A DNA stretch of 64,000 nt, taken from contig VZSF01009842.1 of NCBI GenBank assembly GCA_013398295.1, forward strand, positions 806,001-870,000, in the 5' to 3' direction. The stretch comes from Chionis minor (lineage: Eukaryota > Chordata > Aves > Charadriiformes > Chionididae). Made by a program: the position numbers and the translations under genes. Of the stretch, positions 47,107-60,480 are shown in pieces. The notes under the pieces are model-generated. The model saw only the letters and a program-made list of their open reading frames with translations. It did no database searches and was not told the DNA's origin. Each line of letters opens with the position of its first letter. The first letter of the stretch is position 1.

Positions 47107-50100
47107 GTCTATCACTTAACAAAAATGTTTCAGGCCTTTTGGGTTCTTCCCTGTGATTAAGTCTAATGAGAAGAGACAGCAGAGGATTTATTAGTATCTG
47201 CTTGCTGATTTCAGCTTTACCTCTGTTGTGACAGAAGATCTAATGCTGTTATTCCTAAGAAAGAACTTCATACAATGTGACCTCAGCCCTGATGGCAGAG
47301 CAGCGTTCAAACCCTTTCTTGGCTGCCTTGCAAGGCAGGCTGCACCCGTGTGGTCAGCAAAGCACCAAGGCGGGGGGAGGGAAATAAAGCAGCAGCCGAA
47401 ATTGGGATGGAAGAAAATGTTATCTGAACCTTCACAGCATTGCCATGGTAACAGGGAACCTGCCAGCAAATGCTGCAGGCTGGCACTGCAGGCAGCGTGG
47501 CACAGTGGGCAGTGTGGCACACTGTTACCTGGGTCGCAGAGGTCTGGTGGGATGGAAAGGCTGTGATTTCCCCTGGGGAAGCCAGCAGGAGCCTTGGGAA
47601 GATGCTTTGGGAGGTGATGGCAGGGTGAGAGGCAGCTCTGGGAAACAACAGTCACTTGGGCAGTATGGCCTCCTCTGTCTCCCTTCTTGCCTTGCTTTGC
47701 ATCCATGCTGCCGGGCAGGCTCACAGGGAGCCAAAGCTGCAGCCCCAGCACCGCTTCCAGACCAGCCTCACAGCGCGGCTGCCTTTCCACCCAGCTGCTG
47801 CTTGACCACAAAGGCCACAATTAGTGAGGTTAGTCATGCTGGTGGGAAGCAGTGATTCCCCTTTTTGAAAAAACACCATAGCTTGGGCTATGTTTTAATT
47901 CCCCCAACGAGCGAAACCCAGACCTTCGTACATTGTTCATCCAAGCCAAAAAAATATATCCGCCTGCAGCATCAACTGGGCAAGCACCCACAGCATTTTC
48001 CCTGGCCAGAGCCGTTTGCATCCCTGGCCAAAGCTGCTCCTGATCATCCTGACTCCCTTCCCCAGCTGCTTGCCTGTCAGGCTTTGCTTGAAAGCAGATA
48101 CCCTGTCCCAGAGGGGCCACGCAGCGCCCTGGTTCTTGTCCTACTGATGGCTGTGGCCAGGCTTCAGCTCTGAACGCTGCTCTGGGCACCTTCAGCTTGC
48201 TGCAGCACTCCGTTGCCTTCCTGGGGCCAAACTGCTCCGGGGTGTAAGAGAGGATGAGCGTGAATCGGGTCCCTTGAGGCAGCGCTGTTGGGGTGGGAGT
48301 GTGTTGGCTGGAGGTATCTGTAGTGGTGGCACCAGTGCAGGCAGCCGTGTTGGCTAGGAGCAACCTCACTGCCCCACAGCTGCAGCCCGTGGGCCGAGGA
48401 GCAAGGCTGCAAGCAGCAATTGAGTTAACGATGCTGCACTGTAATTACCAACAGCACATTTGCCCACAGCCCTGCCATGCTGTAGAGGGAGAAAGCGCCC
48501 TTCCAGCCGCTGCCGTCGGTCTCCCACATGCCTGCGTGGTGGGGGTGCTCTCTTTATTTTCTTTGCAGCCATGTGAGAGGTAACGTAGGAAAGACTAAGT
48601 AAAAATAAACCAGGGTAAAAATAGTCCCACGTGTGCCTGCTTTCTATGGGAAATGAGGGGAATTTTGACAGTAAGCAAAAAATTAAAGTAAAATTTATCC
48701 TCCCAGCTCACCCTATGGAAACTGGGGCCTGTGTCTGGATGGAGGAAAACTGTTTTGATTTGGTACAGCCCCTGGAAGCTCTACTGAAATGGGAAACATC
48801 AGCTGAAGCAAGCGACTGTCATTGCAAGTGAGGAGCTGCCCCAGCTGCATCCACATGCCCTGGGCAGCATATCTGGGGTGATGTTCTTGGCACAAAACTG
48901 GGCTGCACAGGCAGCTCCACTGCTGCAGAGAACCTGTCTGCCTGGGCGAGGGGGTAGCACCCAGCTGGAGCTGGGGCTGGCAGGTCCTGGCATTGCCTGC
49001 ACCACCAAGTAACTGGTTCTGTTTAAATGGCAAAGAAAGAAGCTGTCCCACGTCCCCCCGTGCAGTGTTCCCGGTCCCTGGTGCACCTGAGAACATCTCT
49101 ACTGCTGCGGCCACTGTGAAAAGCAGCTCACAGTCCCAATCTTGGGTGCAGTTTGCTCAAGTGCTGCTGTAGCTCCAGACAGCTGCAGGCTGAGCTTTGA
49201 AATGCAGCTAACGCTGCTCTTTCCAAATACAGACGGAGCTGTTGCTCACCTAAATAGGGCAAGGTGGAAAAAACTGCTATTCAACTGAAAAACTGGGGTG
49301 GTTTCTTGTGTGTTTTGCATAGGAAGATGCCTAGTCTGGTTTAAAGATGTCACAGGGTGGGGACTTGATCTCAGCCTGTGCTAATTCATAAAATATGTCA
49401 ATGTACCTCTCCCCTCCATGTTGCTTCTTTCTTCTTTTGCAATTTCTCTTAGCTGCTGCAACCTTTCTTTCTGCCCAGCTAAGCTGGTTTGTGCTTGAGC
49501 AATGCCTCTGGGCTGACCTAACTTTTTTGTATGCGAAAGGAAACATAAGGATTCATCCTTAATTGCACCAATGGGAAAAGAAAATGTTAATGGCATTATA
49601 ATGGTGACACAACCCCACCTAGGTTTGTACGCAACCCTGCTGCATCGTGAGGCCCAGGCGTCAGAGGCTGGGCTGCGTGAGCCTTCTCCTGGGCTATAGA
49701 AGTTGACAGCTGGGGCTGTGTCTGCTGCACAAGGCTCATCTCTGCATACCAACACCAGCAGGGCATTGAAAAATACAGGCAGAGTTCCCATCCGAGATCC
49801 ACGCAGGCTAGTTGTGCCAGGGCTGCTGGTTTGCATTTTGTTTTTCCATGTGTTGTTTCCTGCATATTTTTATTACACAGCAATCCTCATAGGCTCGGAT
49901 GGGCTGGGCAGCGAGTTGCGGGGATACCCTGAGCATCCTCAATCACAGGCTTTCCCAATGCAAGTTGTGGAGGGGCTCATCTTGCCCCGGCTATGATGCA
50001 GATGCCTCCATCTTCTTCACAGGTACCTGGGTCCCCTTGCAAGACTGTTCGGTGGAAATTAATCAGTTGCATTGAAGCTGGGGGAGCAGCATTGGCCTCA

Positions 50101-53100
50101 TCATGCCACATAGTGTAAGATAACGATGTGTTACAAATAAAAAGCACAGATTCATGGGGGAAGCAGTGCTTCAACATGGGGACTACAACCTTAGGTGGTT
50201 GGGTATAGCTCACAGGCACCAAGATGGAGAAATGCCATAGAGAAGGGGGTTTGCTGGGAGAGGAGGTGGATTTGGTTGATTAAACACAGTGGAAATAGAC
50301 CCAAAACCAGAAGTGTAGCAGATGTCCCTTGTCCCAAGCTACATGACTGTGGAAGGAGCCTCATGTATGGCATTGGCTTTGGCTGACTGTAGAATTGTTG
50401 TCCTGTGTACTCCACTCAGTAGCTCTTGAGCAGACCTCTGCCACATGCTGAGAGCAGCAGCAACCCCTTGAGGTCATCACCCCCCCCCACCCAAAGAAAA
50501 TGTAAAAAATGAGTGAGACCTTGCAACAAGACAACCCCTCAGGAATCCCCTTCTCCTTCCTGCAAAACATGGGAGTATAGAGCAAAGGCCAGGTGTCACG
50601 GCCCACTGTTTTTAAGACCCTTTTGATATGCTGACTCCCACAGGGCCAGATGCCACAACTGGCTGGCTTTAGCGCAGAACAACCCTTGGGCAGCATTTTG
50701 GTGTGCTGTTACGTGGGCTCAGGAAATCGACTCCAGCCCGTGGTGATCCCTTCAAGGACAAATGTGTGCAAGGGCACATAATGCTGCCATTAATCAGAGG
50801 TGGGAAGGAGGGGTAGATGAGAGCAGGTGAGGGCAGAGGATCCTCCTGGCTTTGTGCATGGGCAAAGCTGACTCCTGGGAACTGCGACAGTCTCTTTTTA
50901 TTTTCCGGATATCAAATGAAATGGACTTTCCTCTACCACCTCCTTCCTCGGTGGATAGCAGGGGTTGGGACTTTACAGCTCCCCTGGAAAATTCTCCAGA
51001 GTCTGTTGCCCAAAACAAGGATAAAAGGTTGGCCAAGACTTGTCCAGCCATTTGACTCTTGCTCTTGCTCTTTCAAAGACCTGACTTAACATCCAGTTGT
51101 GTTTGTATTTAACCATGCTGTCTGGTGGGGCGAGGTCAAGCATTGGTCTCGGTGTGGTCCTGGGAAAGCAGATTTTGGCTTGCTGCAGTGATGCCTGTGC
51201 TGTGACAGCAGGAGGCTGAGCGCTGTGTCTCAGTGGTGCAGCTGGCCATGCCAAGCTGTATTGCAGCAGGCAGATCAGCTGCAATGGGAGGCGTTGGGTC
51301 TCTCGGTACGCAGTTATCCACCACTGTACCAGTCAAAAGACGGGTCTCCCCAGGTGAGCACAAGGAACAAGGAACCTGCCTGGGATTTTCCGCAGATGTT
51401 GGAGCTGATAAATGGCAGAAACCAAGCTACTGAAGCTCATCTGCACCCTGTTACAACAGAAAATGAGGCAGCAGTGGCAAGACCAAGAGGCTTATAAGAA
51501 GTCAATTTATTACATACCTTATCTTACCCTCTCAGATCCTCTTCATTTCCTGTGTCCAAAAAGAAAGGAAAGCAAATCAGGGGGTACATGTTAACAGTGC
51601 ACAACAGCAAAGCAACCCTTTTGATGGCTTCTGTGGGCTAAGTCTAAGCAAACTACTTTTCTAATTATGGCCTCTGTCCAGGTGGATCCCCAACAAATTA
51701 GTTAAGTGTGAAAGCCAAAAGGGACCATGATTAGATCGGGTCCTTTTGGGTGCTGCAGCCTGCAGTATCTCATCTTGTTAGGGTCATCTTGAGCTGGCCT
51801 GTGCTGACACATCCAGTAGGAGTGTTTGATGACTATGGGGACATTGTAATGGGACCAGAGATGCCCTGGGTTTCCCTCCCTGTTTCTTGCTTTTTCATCT
51901 AACTGGCAACCAGCACCGCCTATAGAAACTAGGGAAGACACTCAGTTACACTAGCCAGGCTTCTCATGCATGACACACATAAATGAAGAGATGCTGAAGT
52001 CATAGTTGCTGTTCATGTGGTCCACCTGTCTGAGACCTAATGGAAGTTTATTGAACCTTACTGGAGTCTGAATTCAAGTTTTTCTCTTCAAATCTGTTCT
52101 TTATGGGCTTAGTCGCAGTTTAGGAGCTCAATAAAAACAGTCCTTTAAACTCAAACTGAAGAAAAATGGTCATTACAACACATTCCTTTCCAGGCTGGCA
52201 CATGTTAGAAATGTTCTTAATTAATAGCACGATGGGAAGAAAAACGAAAGGGAAATGTTAAAGCAAGATTGTGGACAGATGTAGAGGAGGAGCCCCATGA
52301 AGGAAGATGTCCCTGAAATCTCTCCTACTACTCAGCCTCCAAATTGTTCCCAGGGGAAGACTATGGAGCCAAGGCCTGGCTAGATCAGCCCCCCTGCTGA
52401 TCCAAGCTGTGGCAGGATGGGATATTTTGGTGGTGCCAACATGTGAATGTAGGATGAGGAAAGAACAAGAGCAGACAATCTTCATTTAAATGGAGAAGAT
52501 GTGCAGTTCTCCTGGTGAATCTGCCAGGCTTGCCTGCCTAGTGAAAGGCATGGTTTAGTTTCTAACTAAAGTTTTTGTTCCATTTGACTGGGTGAAATTG
52601 TATTTTGCAAAAGGAGGAAAGACAAATTACTGCATCTGTGAAGGCTCAGTACCTGCGTTAGGCAACCTCTGGCCAGCTGTTGTGGTATCCTGAGGCTGGC
52701 TTGCTAGAAGGGACTTTCTAGGTTATGCTGAGGAGACAAGGTCTAGTGAAGTCCAGATGAGTTTGTCTAGAGCCAGTGAATGCAACATTCCTCAGCACAC
52801 TGACCTCTCCATGGTGGTACACAAGCCTTTTTGAGGTCTACCAGGACAACCTGTGTTTTTAGGCTGGAAAGGTGCTCCCCATCTCTGCTTTACCTTACAT
52901 GTGCAAATGAAGGACAACTGGGGGAAAGACCCTTTGACATCTTCTTATTCCTGGGCTTCTACTATTCCTTCTCAATGTAAAAGTTTTTTATGTGTTGTCT
53001 TTGTTTTGTTTGCTTGGAGAGAGCACTGGCACACACTCCAGGAAATTAGCTCTTAACCAAAAGCATTTATGTAATTGGGGAAGGAGGGGGAGGTGTGTGT

Positions 53101-56100
53101 GCACTGACTTTGGGGAAGTTCAGTCTACAAAAACAAACCTCGCTAACTACACTTGGTTCTGATTAAGGAAGATAAATCTGTCAGTGAGAGGCTAAATTTA
53201 CCGAGAGTGTAACCTCCTGCCCCTCGCCCCACCAGCAATGGTCAGGCTGCATTTATTTCTATTGGGCAAGCTCCAGAAAGCATTGTGAGGTGAAAAACAA
53301 TCCCCAGAAATGTAAAGAATGTGGAATGAAGTGGGGGTGGCAGGAGAAAGAGTGGGGGAAAACTGAGCAACCAATAGCAACATGATGGGGACAATTTCAG
53401 CTCTTTTGCTGCTTCCACAGCTGAAATAAGAAAGCCCAAGATGTATGCTGAAGCCCAAGATGCACGCGCTGAAAATGCCGTGAAGGGAATCCCTGCTCAC
53501 CAGCTCCTCATTAGAACTGCTATAGGTGGAATCTTTGGAACTGCAGAGCTGAAAGAGCCATGCTGAACCTACAATGAAAAAAGGTACATGTCACCAAAGT
53601 CATCTTTGTGCTGGTCTGTACAGTCAAGGTGTAGCTAGTCCTCTGCAGTTGATTGCCATGAGGCCAAAGCTGGCCTTAGATACACCAGGCAGTGGCTGCG
53701 TTAGGCTGCTCAGAGGATGTAAGGAGAATTGGAAGGACCAGGCAGCAGCAAATCTGAAGACGCAAGGTGGGTCTTGCAGTTGGCTGAGTAATGGTCTAGG
53801 TCCCTGGTTACATTAAGGTGGGAGAGAGATGATTTTGCAGTGAGAGCTATGACAGGTTCTTGTGAAGGATATCTTCAGTACTGCTTATGCTCCTCAGTGC
53901 CACCTGCAGGGCCCGTTCTTATGAGGACACAAGAGCTTTTGTTACATGCCACTGGCCAAAGTAAGCTGCTTTTAGCCTGCCCGCTGCCACCAGATTTTCC
54001 TAGCTGTGTGTGACTTGAGACACGTGCCAAGGATGCCTCATTTATTGCTGACCTAGCTGTTTCTTTTTGTTTTCTCAACAGTTTGCTCTCTTTAAAGCTT
54101 TATTTGCATCCTGTAAGGAGTTGCTTTTGGTCATACTTGGTGTTTCCTTTTGCAGTCAAAGAGAAACACAGTTTGGCCCTGACAAAGAAGAGTTTTGTGA
54201 GCAGAGATTCCCAACTGCAATAAGACTGATGAACCATAGCATGGCAATGGCACCTCTCCCCAAAAATCATGTACACTGATATATCCCAAGCTCACATGGA
54301 GGGAAGGCTCCTGTAACCACCTTCCTATGGGTTCACAATGATGCCTGTCTATCTGTGCTGCCATGACAGTTGTCCCTGTGGTTAGCTTGTCAGGAAGTAA
54401 GCTGGTTACCTCCTGGATGAAAGTAGCTAGGCAAACAGAGACCTCTCGCTCCCAAGCTTGCCCTTGGAAGTCTTTGAAGTGCCTTATCCCTTCTGAGTCT
54501 TGGAGATATCAGAGCTGAGAAAACCATACTGACACTAAAAGGAAGGCTGGGCTCCTGAAGAGCCCATCATGACTTGCTGAACTGCTATGGAACGTGGCTG
54601 AGTTTGATGATAATCACATAGCGCTGCAAGATCTCAAAAGCTACCATTTTGTGGGTTAAGCATGAGAAGCCCAAAGGCAATGTAGAAAAAAACAAGCAAC
54701 AAAAAGATGAAACAACGAATTAGGCCAGATTGGTTGGTATAAAGCAGTGCAGTGCCACTGGATTCACTGGAGCTGAGTGGCGTTCTGCCAGGTGAGGATT
54801 TGGCTCTGCTGTCAGAGCATCCCTGTGCTGCCTTGTGCTAGTAGCTTTGGCTCTCTCCAATTGTCTGTGCAATCTATACAACAAGGACATGTGTTTTTAA
54901 CACACTTTGCAGCTGCCAAAATAAACCCTCTCTAAGATACAGACAAAAAAGACATTAACAATATTGGCATGTGCTCTGGCTGCTGTATTTCCTCTGAGTA
55001 TCCCTAGCTGGACCTTGATAAGCTTGATTTCTTTGTCATTTAACTCTACCTCCTCCTTTATGAGATTTCCACTGAAATAAGCTGGTCTCTGTTCCCATCT
55101 GCATGATAGCAGGGCAGCTGGACCTGTTGATGTCCTTCAAAAAGTTAGTCCAGGGAGAGCAGCTCCCATCTATGGCAGATGGGTGGTTCAGACCCTGCCT
55201 GAAAAGGAAGGGCTCCTGGAGCTCAGAGCTTGCAGGATCCCAGGCAGCTGTGATTCACTTGCTGTACACTGTGCCTGTCTCTTTGAGACACTTCAAGTGC
55301 AAGGAAGAGGCAATATTCATTCCCAGCAGCAAACCCAAGGGATGAGGCTTGTGATGACCACTTTACACCTGACACAACACCAGCACGCAAGGACCGAAAT
55401 CTTCCCTTAGGCTTGAGACAGGGTTGGTTAGTGCATGTCTATCAGTCACCCATGTCCCTTGCCTAGCCCAAGTCAGAAAAGGAAGGGTGGTGTGTTTCTG
55501 TCTCTGACAATTATTTTTCAATACACCTGTCACCTGTTTCCCTCTTGAATTTTCCGATCTGCAATTTCATCTCATCTTTTCATGTCCCCTGTCAAACTCT
55601 CAGAACATATAAGCTTTTACTCTCGGTCTTCAAATAAGATGACTTGGGTTTCTTGTTTTTGTTTCTCACACCAAAAAGCCTCTGTTCAGTTCCTCTGATT
55701 TTGCTGCTGGAGTTTTTAAAATGGGTTTTGGATAGATGAATTAAATTCAGCCAATGCTCCAAAAGATGTCTTGCATGTCAGTTGACATAGTCAGTTTTCT
55801 CTTTCCATGTAGGGGAGTCAGTAACAGATCGATCAGTAGGGACATTTGTAGGCTCCATTCTAGAGGAATCACAGGGGTTGCCTCTCTCATGTTTGTTTTC
55901 TCTTTGGTGGGACTGTCTTTGCTGATACACAAGAAATATTTTAGATCTGGGCTACTGTGAGGTGAGGAGCAATGGACAGTACATCTTTTCTGCAGTTGTG
56001 TTTGTACGGCTCAGTAGAGGATGGACCCAGAGCTGAGCTGTTCTGTCCCTCGGGACATAATTTCTGCAGCATTGCGAAGCTCAGGGGCGATTTTGAAGTG

Positions 56101-56560
56101 GATCACAGAGACCAGATTAGGATTAGAGTTTGGAGAAGCAGTTTGTCATGGTTTTTGGGAGGAAAGCCTCATTTAAAATGTAACAAGGAGGATATCCTGT
56201 CCCAGCGGTAGGGTATTTTTGCAGAGAGGATCTAATCTGGGGTTTAGGTCTTTTAGGTCAGGCTGCTTGAGACACAGGGGTGAGCCTGTGTCCTTCTGCT
56301 TCTATGTGTTTGGGGAGAGAGGGGGAGGGTTTTTCTTTAAGTTAAAACAGGGTGGGGACAATATACATGTACTTCCTTATTTCCTCAGCCTCCCTGGCAA
56401 AAACACTCACATTAACATGTGTGAAAATGATTTACAACCTGGCCTTTACCCTCACGTCTCCTCCAAGGCAAGGCGAGGCAGCACGAAGAGGGGCTCCAAT
56501 TATCCCTTCCACCCTGCAGAACTGCCACTTTATGATGAAGGCTCCCTGACCCGTTGCAGG

Positions 56561-56573
56561 AAAAAAAAAAAAA
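56561..56573. repeat. Poly-A tract (13 A)
   Basis: Uninterrupted A run after GTTGCAGG; simple repeat. Confidence 0.85.
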
Positions 56574-57159
56574 CCATAGAGTTTTTAAAGAATTATTTAG
56601 CAAAGAGGCAGGAGGAAGGTGCCATGTTGGCTGCTGCCGTGGGCTCCGCATGTCAGCCTGTCCAAGAGTGTGAGGCAGGTGCAGGGCTGGGGTGGGTTGC
56701 CTCATCCACAAATGGCCATTTGAGGTGCCCTCAGCACTCCTGCCTTTTTCCAGGGGTGCTGGCCTGAAAACTGCCCAGGGAAAATCAAGATGAGAGCTGG
56801 GGCTCTGCCCTCTGCTCCCACAGTCTGAGGCCTGCTGCCTTCGAGGAGGGAGGGAGAAGATGGTGGCAAGGCACCTCTCTCTGGTGATCCTGCTTCCTGG
56901 TTGTCCTCAGAGGATGCAGGGAGGTCATTGTCTGCCTGGGTCCTTGTGGTCACTGCCATGGGTGGGTGTGGGACCTGGTGATGGCAGGCCGTGCAGGGGC
57001 GGTGGGTCAGGGACATGCCCCCAGCCACCTCGGGGCCAGCAGCTTTGCCTTCCTCAAGATGGCCCCCACCTCCAGCGAGATGAAGGGGCTGCCGCTGCCC
57101 CCATCCCTGGAGCACCAAGGAGCGGCAGCCCCACAACCCCTTGCTGCAGCTGCTACTGC

Positions 57160-57340
57160 TGCGATTAAAGAAATTAATTGTGAGACTGTAAAAAACCCCA
57201 AACCAAAACAACCCCTGCATACGCATTTATTGCAATTATCCAACAATTTTGTAGTTGATGAAAGTAATAGAAGGGCTTGAGAAGAACTGTAAGTTAAATT
57301 CAGGTCTTCTGAATGTATGAGCGAAGGGGTTTATTAGAAC
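57160..57340. promoter_or_regulatory. AT-rich block next to GC-rich sequence, possible regulatory element
   Basis: A sharp switch from GC-rich sequence with CpGs (about 56930-57150, including AAGATGGCCCC, a YY1-like core) to AT-rich sequence with GATTAAAGAAATTAATTG and CATTTATTGCAATTATCC. The juxtaposition could be a promoter or enhancer of a non-coding transcript. No TATA box, CpG island or conserved exon is clear, so confidence is low. Confidence 0.2.
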
Positions 57341-60204
57341 TGGAGGTTTTAAAATATAGTTACCCCTTTCTGTTATAAGGGCCCTGCCCATGGAGGGGCT
57401 TCCCAGAGTGGGGCGATGGCAGTGCTGCTGAGACGCTCTCATGTCCACACCCTGCAGCTTGCATGGGCCTCAACGTGGGCACTTCGGCATGGTGCTTTGG
57501 CTAATCCAAAACCTTGGCTTAAATAGCTCAACCTCCCGTTGAAATATTTTGGTTTTCCCTTCTCAGGATTCGTGGAACTGGGTGTATCATAAAACAGGTT
57601 GTACCCATTAATTAAAGCGGTGCTTGGACTCTTGGTGGGGTGTGAGGGCTCCCCGGGACAGGTCCATGGTGTCCAAGCCTCAAGGAGCAGCTCAGACCTC
57701 CACACCACTGAAGCTGGGACAAAGTCTTTGTGGTCCAAGCAGACTGTGAGGGAGTCTGGCAGGGAACAGCATTTCTACTGGGGCAGCCGATGCCCTGAAG
57801 TGTTTCCCCTGAGCAGGCCCTGGAGGGGAAGCTTTGCTCCCATCTCTTGCGCCAGAGTAGGAAGGAAATTATGTCGCTTGACCTGTCCCCTTCCGCAGCT
57901 TGCGGGGTGGCTTGTGTGGTCATCTCCCTCCCACTGCTCTTGTGCTGGCACTGTTCTCCACCCAGGGCATCCCATTGATCTTTTCCAGGATGGAAACATT
58001 GACCTGAGTGAAAAATCTCTGCGCCTGTCTGCTGGGTGTGTGGTGGACGTAAGAGTGGATAGTCCCATGTAGCCTTGATCCAGCCAAGCTGGTGTTGGGA
58101 TGGGGCACAGTACGTTCTATCTGAGCGGAGGGCTGCTGGAAGCACAGCTGTGGTCCAGTTCTCCCTCCACCTTGGCTTGCTGGTGCGTTTCCCTGATAAA
58201 TGAGCTGCTACATCGGGGAGCAGAGTGGGGAAGAGAAGCTATTGACCAGACCGCACACAACAGCTGTGATCTCGACGTAGGAACCCTCAAGGCTGAGGCA
58301 CTCTCTCTCTGTGGGGGAGAAGGTCTCACTTGGTAGGGGATCTGCAGTCTCCTCCCCTAGACCTCAAATCCCACAGTGTGCTGGAAGAGAGGGTGCTCTC
58401 CTGCAGCGTTTGGTTTCATGATCAGCTGTGGGTCTCTGCGCTGTGTTAGCTCTGAGAGTTGGCCCTGGATTGCTCTGGTTTCACGGCCATCTGAGTAGCT
58501 TTGCCCCTGACAAAATAGTGCAAGGGACAGCTTGAGTATCCAAAACCAATTTATTGACCTAACTGATGGCAAGCATCTGCTGAGAGTAACGGGCAGGTAA
58601 TTTTCCATGTCCATCTTGGACTGCATATGGATAAAATTAGAGAAAAGGGAAGACTGGAAAAGAAACAGACTGTTTCTGCAGGAACAAATGAGTGTATTGA
58701 AAGGGAAGGGGAGGGAGGAGAAACTCAGCCCTTTTCCCAGCTCCCTTGCAGATTGAATAAGATGTCCAGTGCCCCAAGTACCAAATGGTCTCAATTTGCT
58801 CCTGCGTCAAATACAGCTGGTTCACAGTTGGCTGGGGCCTTGGCAGGGCAATGAGGATGCGTTTCATAACAGCAGCTCTTGTCAAGAACAACAACAGCAT
58901 CAAGAACCTGTTGAAACTCTGCTATGCTCAGAACAGAAAACACATGCAAAGAGGAAAAACTCCCTCAATGAAAAAGCCAATGTAATTAGCTCTGACAAAC
59001 TCTGCAAACCAGAGTCAGCCAAGTGGTGGAAGAGGAGGGGAGAAATAACCCAATATCATTTTATAGGCAAATGTAAATGGGTCATTAGCTGTCTTTGAAC
59101 AAAATGTTCCTTGGTGGGGAAAGAAAGGGGACAGGCCTGGCTGTGGGATAGATTGCAGAAGGCCTGGCAGAGCTTTCTGTGAAACAAGCTTTCTTGAGAT
59201 GCCGGATGAAAGATTGCTCTGCTTTCTCCTATTGCAAGGAGAGCTCCCAGGATTTTTGAGCTGGGGTTAGGGTGGCAGGGTAAAGGCACTCGGAGCTCCT
59301 GCCTGACTGGTTACGCAAAGGGGGACTGCTGAGGTGTGTAAAGTCAGCTCTGAGCCTCTCCACATCATCTGCTGCAGAAGTAGAAGTATCAATCTGCTCT
59401 AGCATCTCCTGAATAAGTATGACTAGCTGCAAGCTGAAGGTCCTCCTGCTTAGGATTTTGCTGCACCAGATGCTGCACAGTTATTAGGGAGATGTACAGA
59501 GTCCTCCTGATTTTAGCGCTCACCTGGAGCAACGGACTAGTGTGAACAGTTGGTGTAAAGAGACAGCAGTGGTAACAAGAGGACTACATGCGAACCCAGT
59601 GCATGCTTGTCCGGACTCTGAATCAAAAAACACGTAAAGCAATAGTACCTTACCCTGTCCTGCTGCCCCTGCTGCTCATAGGTCTTCCCTTTTCCAATGG
59701 AGGCTGGGCAAAAGTGCTAAAGCATCCAGCTACTGTTTCCACAATCTAGCAAGGAAGAACCTTTGGGCTTTTTAGCTGAGCCTAAACTCAATCCCTGCTG
59801 CTTATGGTCTTGATAGGGAGACTGACATTACCTTTCCACATTGTTAATAAATATACCGTATGAACAGTGGCATTGGTGAATTTAGCTTTTGCTTTTCTTG
59901 AACCTCTCCCAGTCTTCTTTGACATTTTCAGAAATTGTTTCAAAAGGTGAACAAACTGAAGAGATGGACTTGGTTGCTGCAGAGATAATCAGCCTGTTTG
60001 ACACATAACTATCGTGTGTGGCCATGTCAAGTCCACTCAAGCTAGCATCTGAAGCCCTATACAGTGGGAGCAGAGACACACTTAAGACTGCTGCATCCCT
60101 GAGCTGCCAGCATCAGCATTTTGGGGGATGTCCAGGCCTGGAAGTTTCCATCAGACGCCGGTGTTTAATAGGTGTTGCTAGATCTATTGTCTTCAAGTGA
60201 GACT

Positions 60205-60480
60205 AATTCTTTTTGAGCCCTCTTATATTCTTGACTCCCACAAAGTCCTGTGGCAATGAGTTCTGCTGTTCAACTGTGTGCTGAGAGAAAAAGTTGTAGG
60301 TTTTAAGTTGTAAGAAAAAGTTGCAAAAGTTCCTTTTGCAGCCTTAAACCCATTGTCCTATTCTGCTGCTGCAGTTCCCTGAGGCCTTGGTTTGTACGGA
60401 ATAATGACCAGCTTTTGTATCCTTTCATAGTTGTTTTTGGTTGTGACTGTCCTATACATTTTAGATCTTTATCCCCTTTC
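60205..60480 (-). mobile_element. Old, decayed CR1/L3-like LINE 3' fragment
   Basis: Read on the - strand, the segment resembles the end of CR1/L3-type ORF2. A block NGFKAAKGTF (about 60,340, compare CR1 [10 protein letters not shown]), then a phenylalanine-rich stretch, then NSLPQDFVG (about 60,250, compare CR1 NRLPREVVD) occur in the right order and spacing, followed by a stop near 60,206. Stops and indels (including a small duplication with AAGTTGTAAGAAAAAGTTG on the + strand) break the frame. The + strand also resembles a widespread old amniote repeat with the text GGCAATGAGTTC. Boundaries are approximate and the family assignment is from remembered similarity. Confidence 0.5.

Larger units (their letters stand above)
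43525..51500. other. Intergenic, GC-rich, no gene recognised
   Basis: Many open frames of 60-180 codons occur on both strands with repeated overlaps (for example 46623-47156 on +, 47830-48369 on -). None shows a recognisable protein family. AT-rich islands occur near 44244 and 48415 (CTGTAATTACCAAC). An acceptor-25 nt-donor pseudo-exon is at 45972-45996. No RNA gene recognised. Confidence 0.6.
51501..60199. other. Intergenic, intermediate GC, no gene recognised
   Basis: No exon with protein similarity found. Open frames such as 56219-56767 (+), 56702-57226 (-), 57599-58072 (+) and 57612-58145 (-) overlap on opposite strands and look compositional. Visible features are the A13 tract at 56561 and the AT-rich block at 57160-57340 next to a GC-rich, CpG-containing stretch. 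Confidence 0.55.

Noticed and set aside
56146..56175. TGTCATGGTTT, resembling the start of some avian retroviral LTRs
   Set aside because: The similarity ends after about 11 bases; no LTR body, poly(A) signal layout or matching second end was found.
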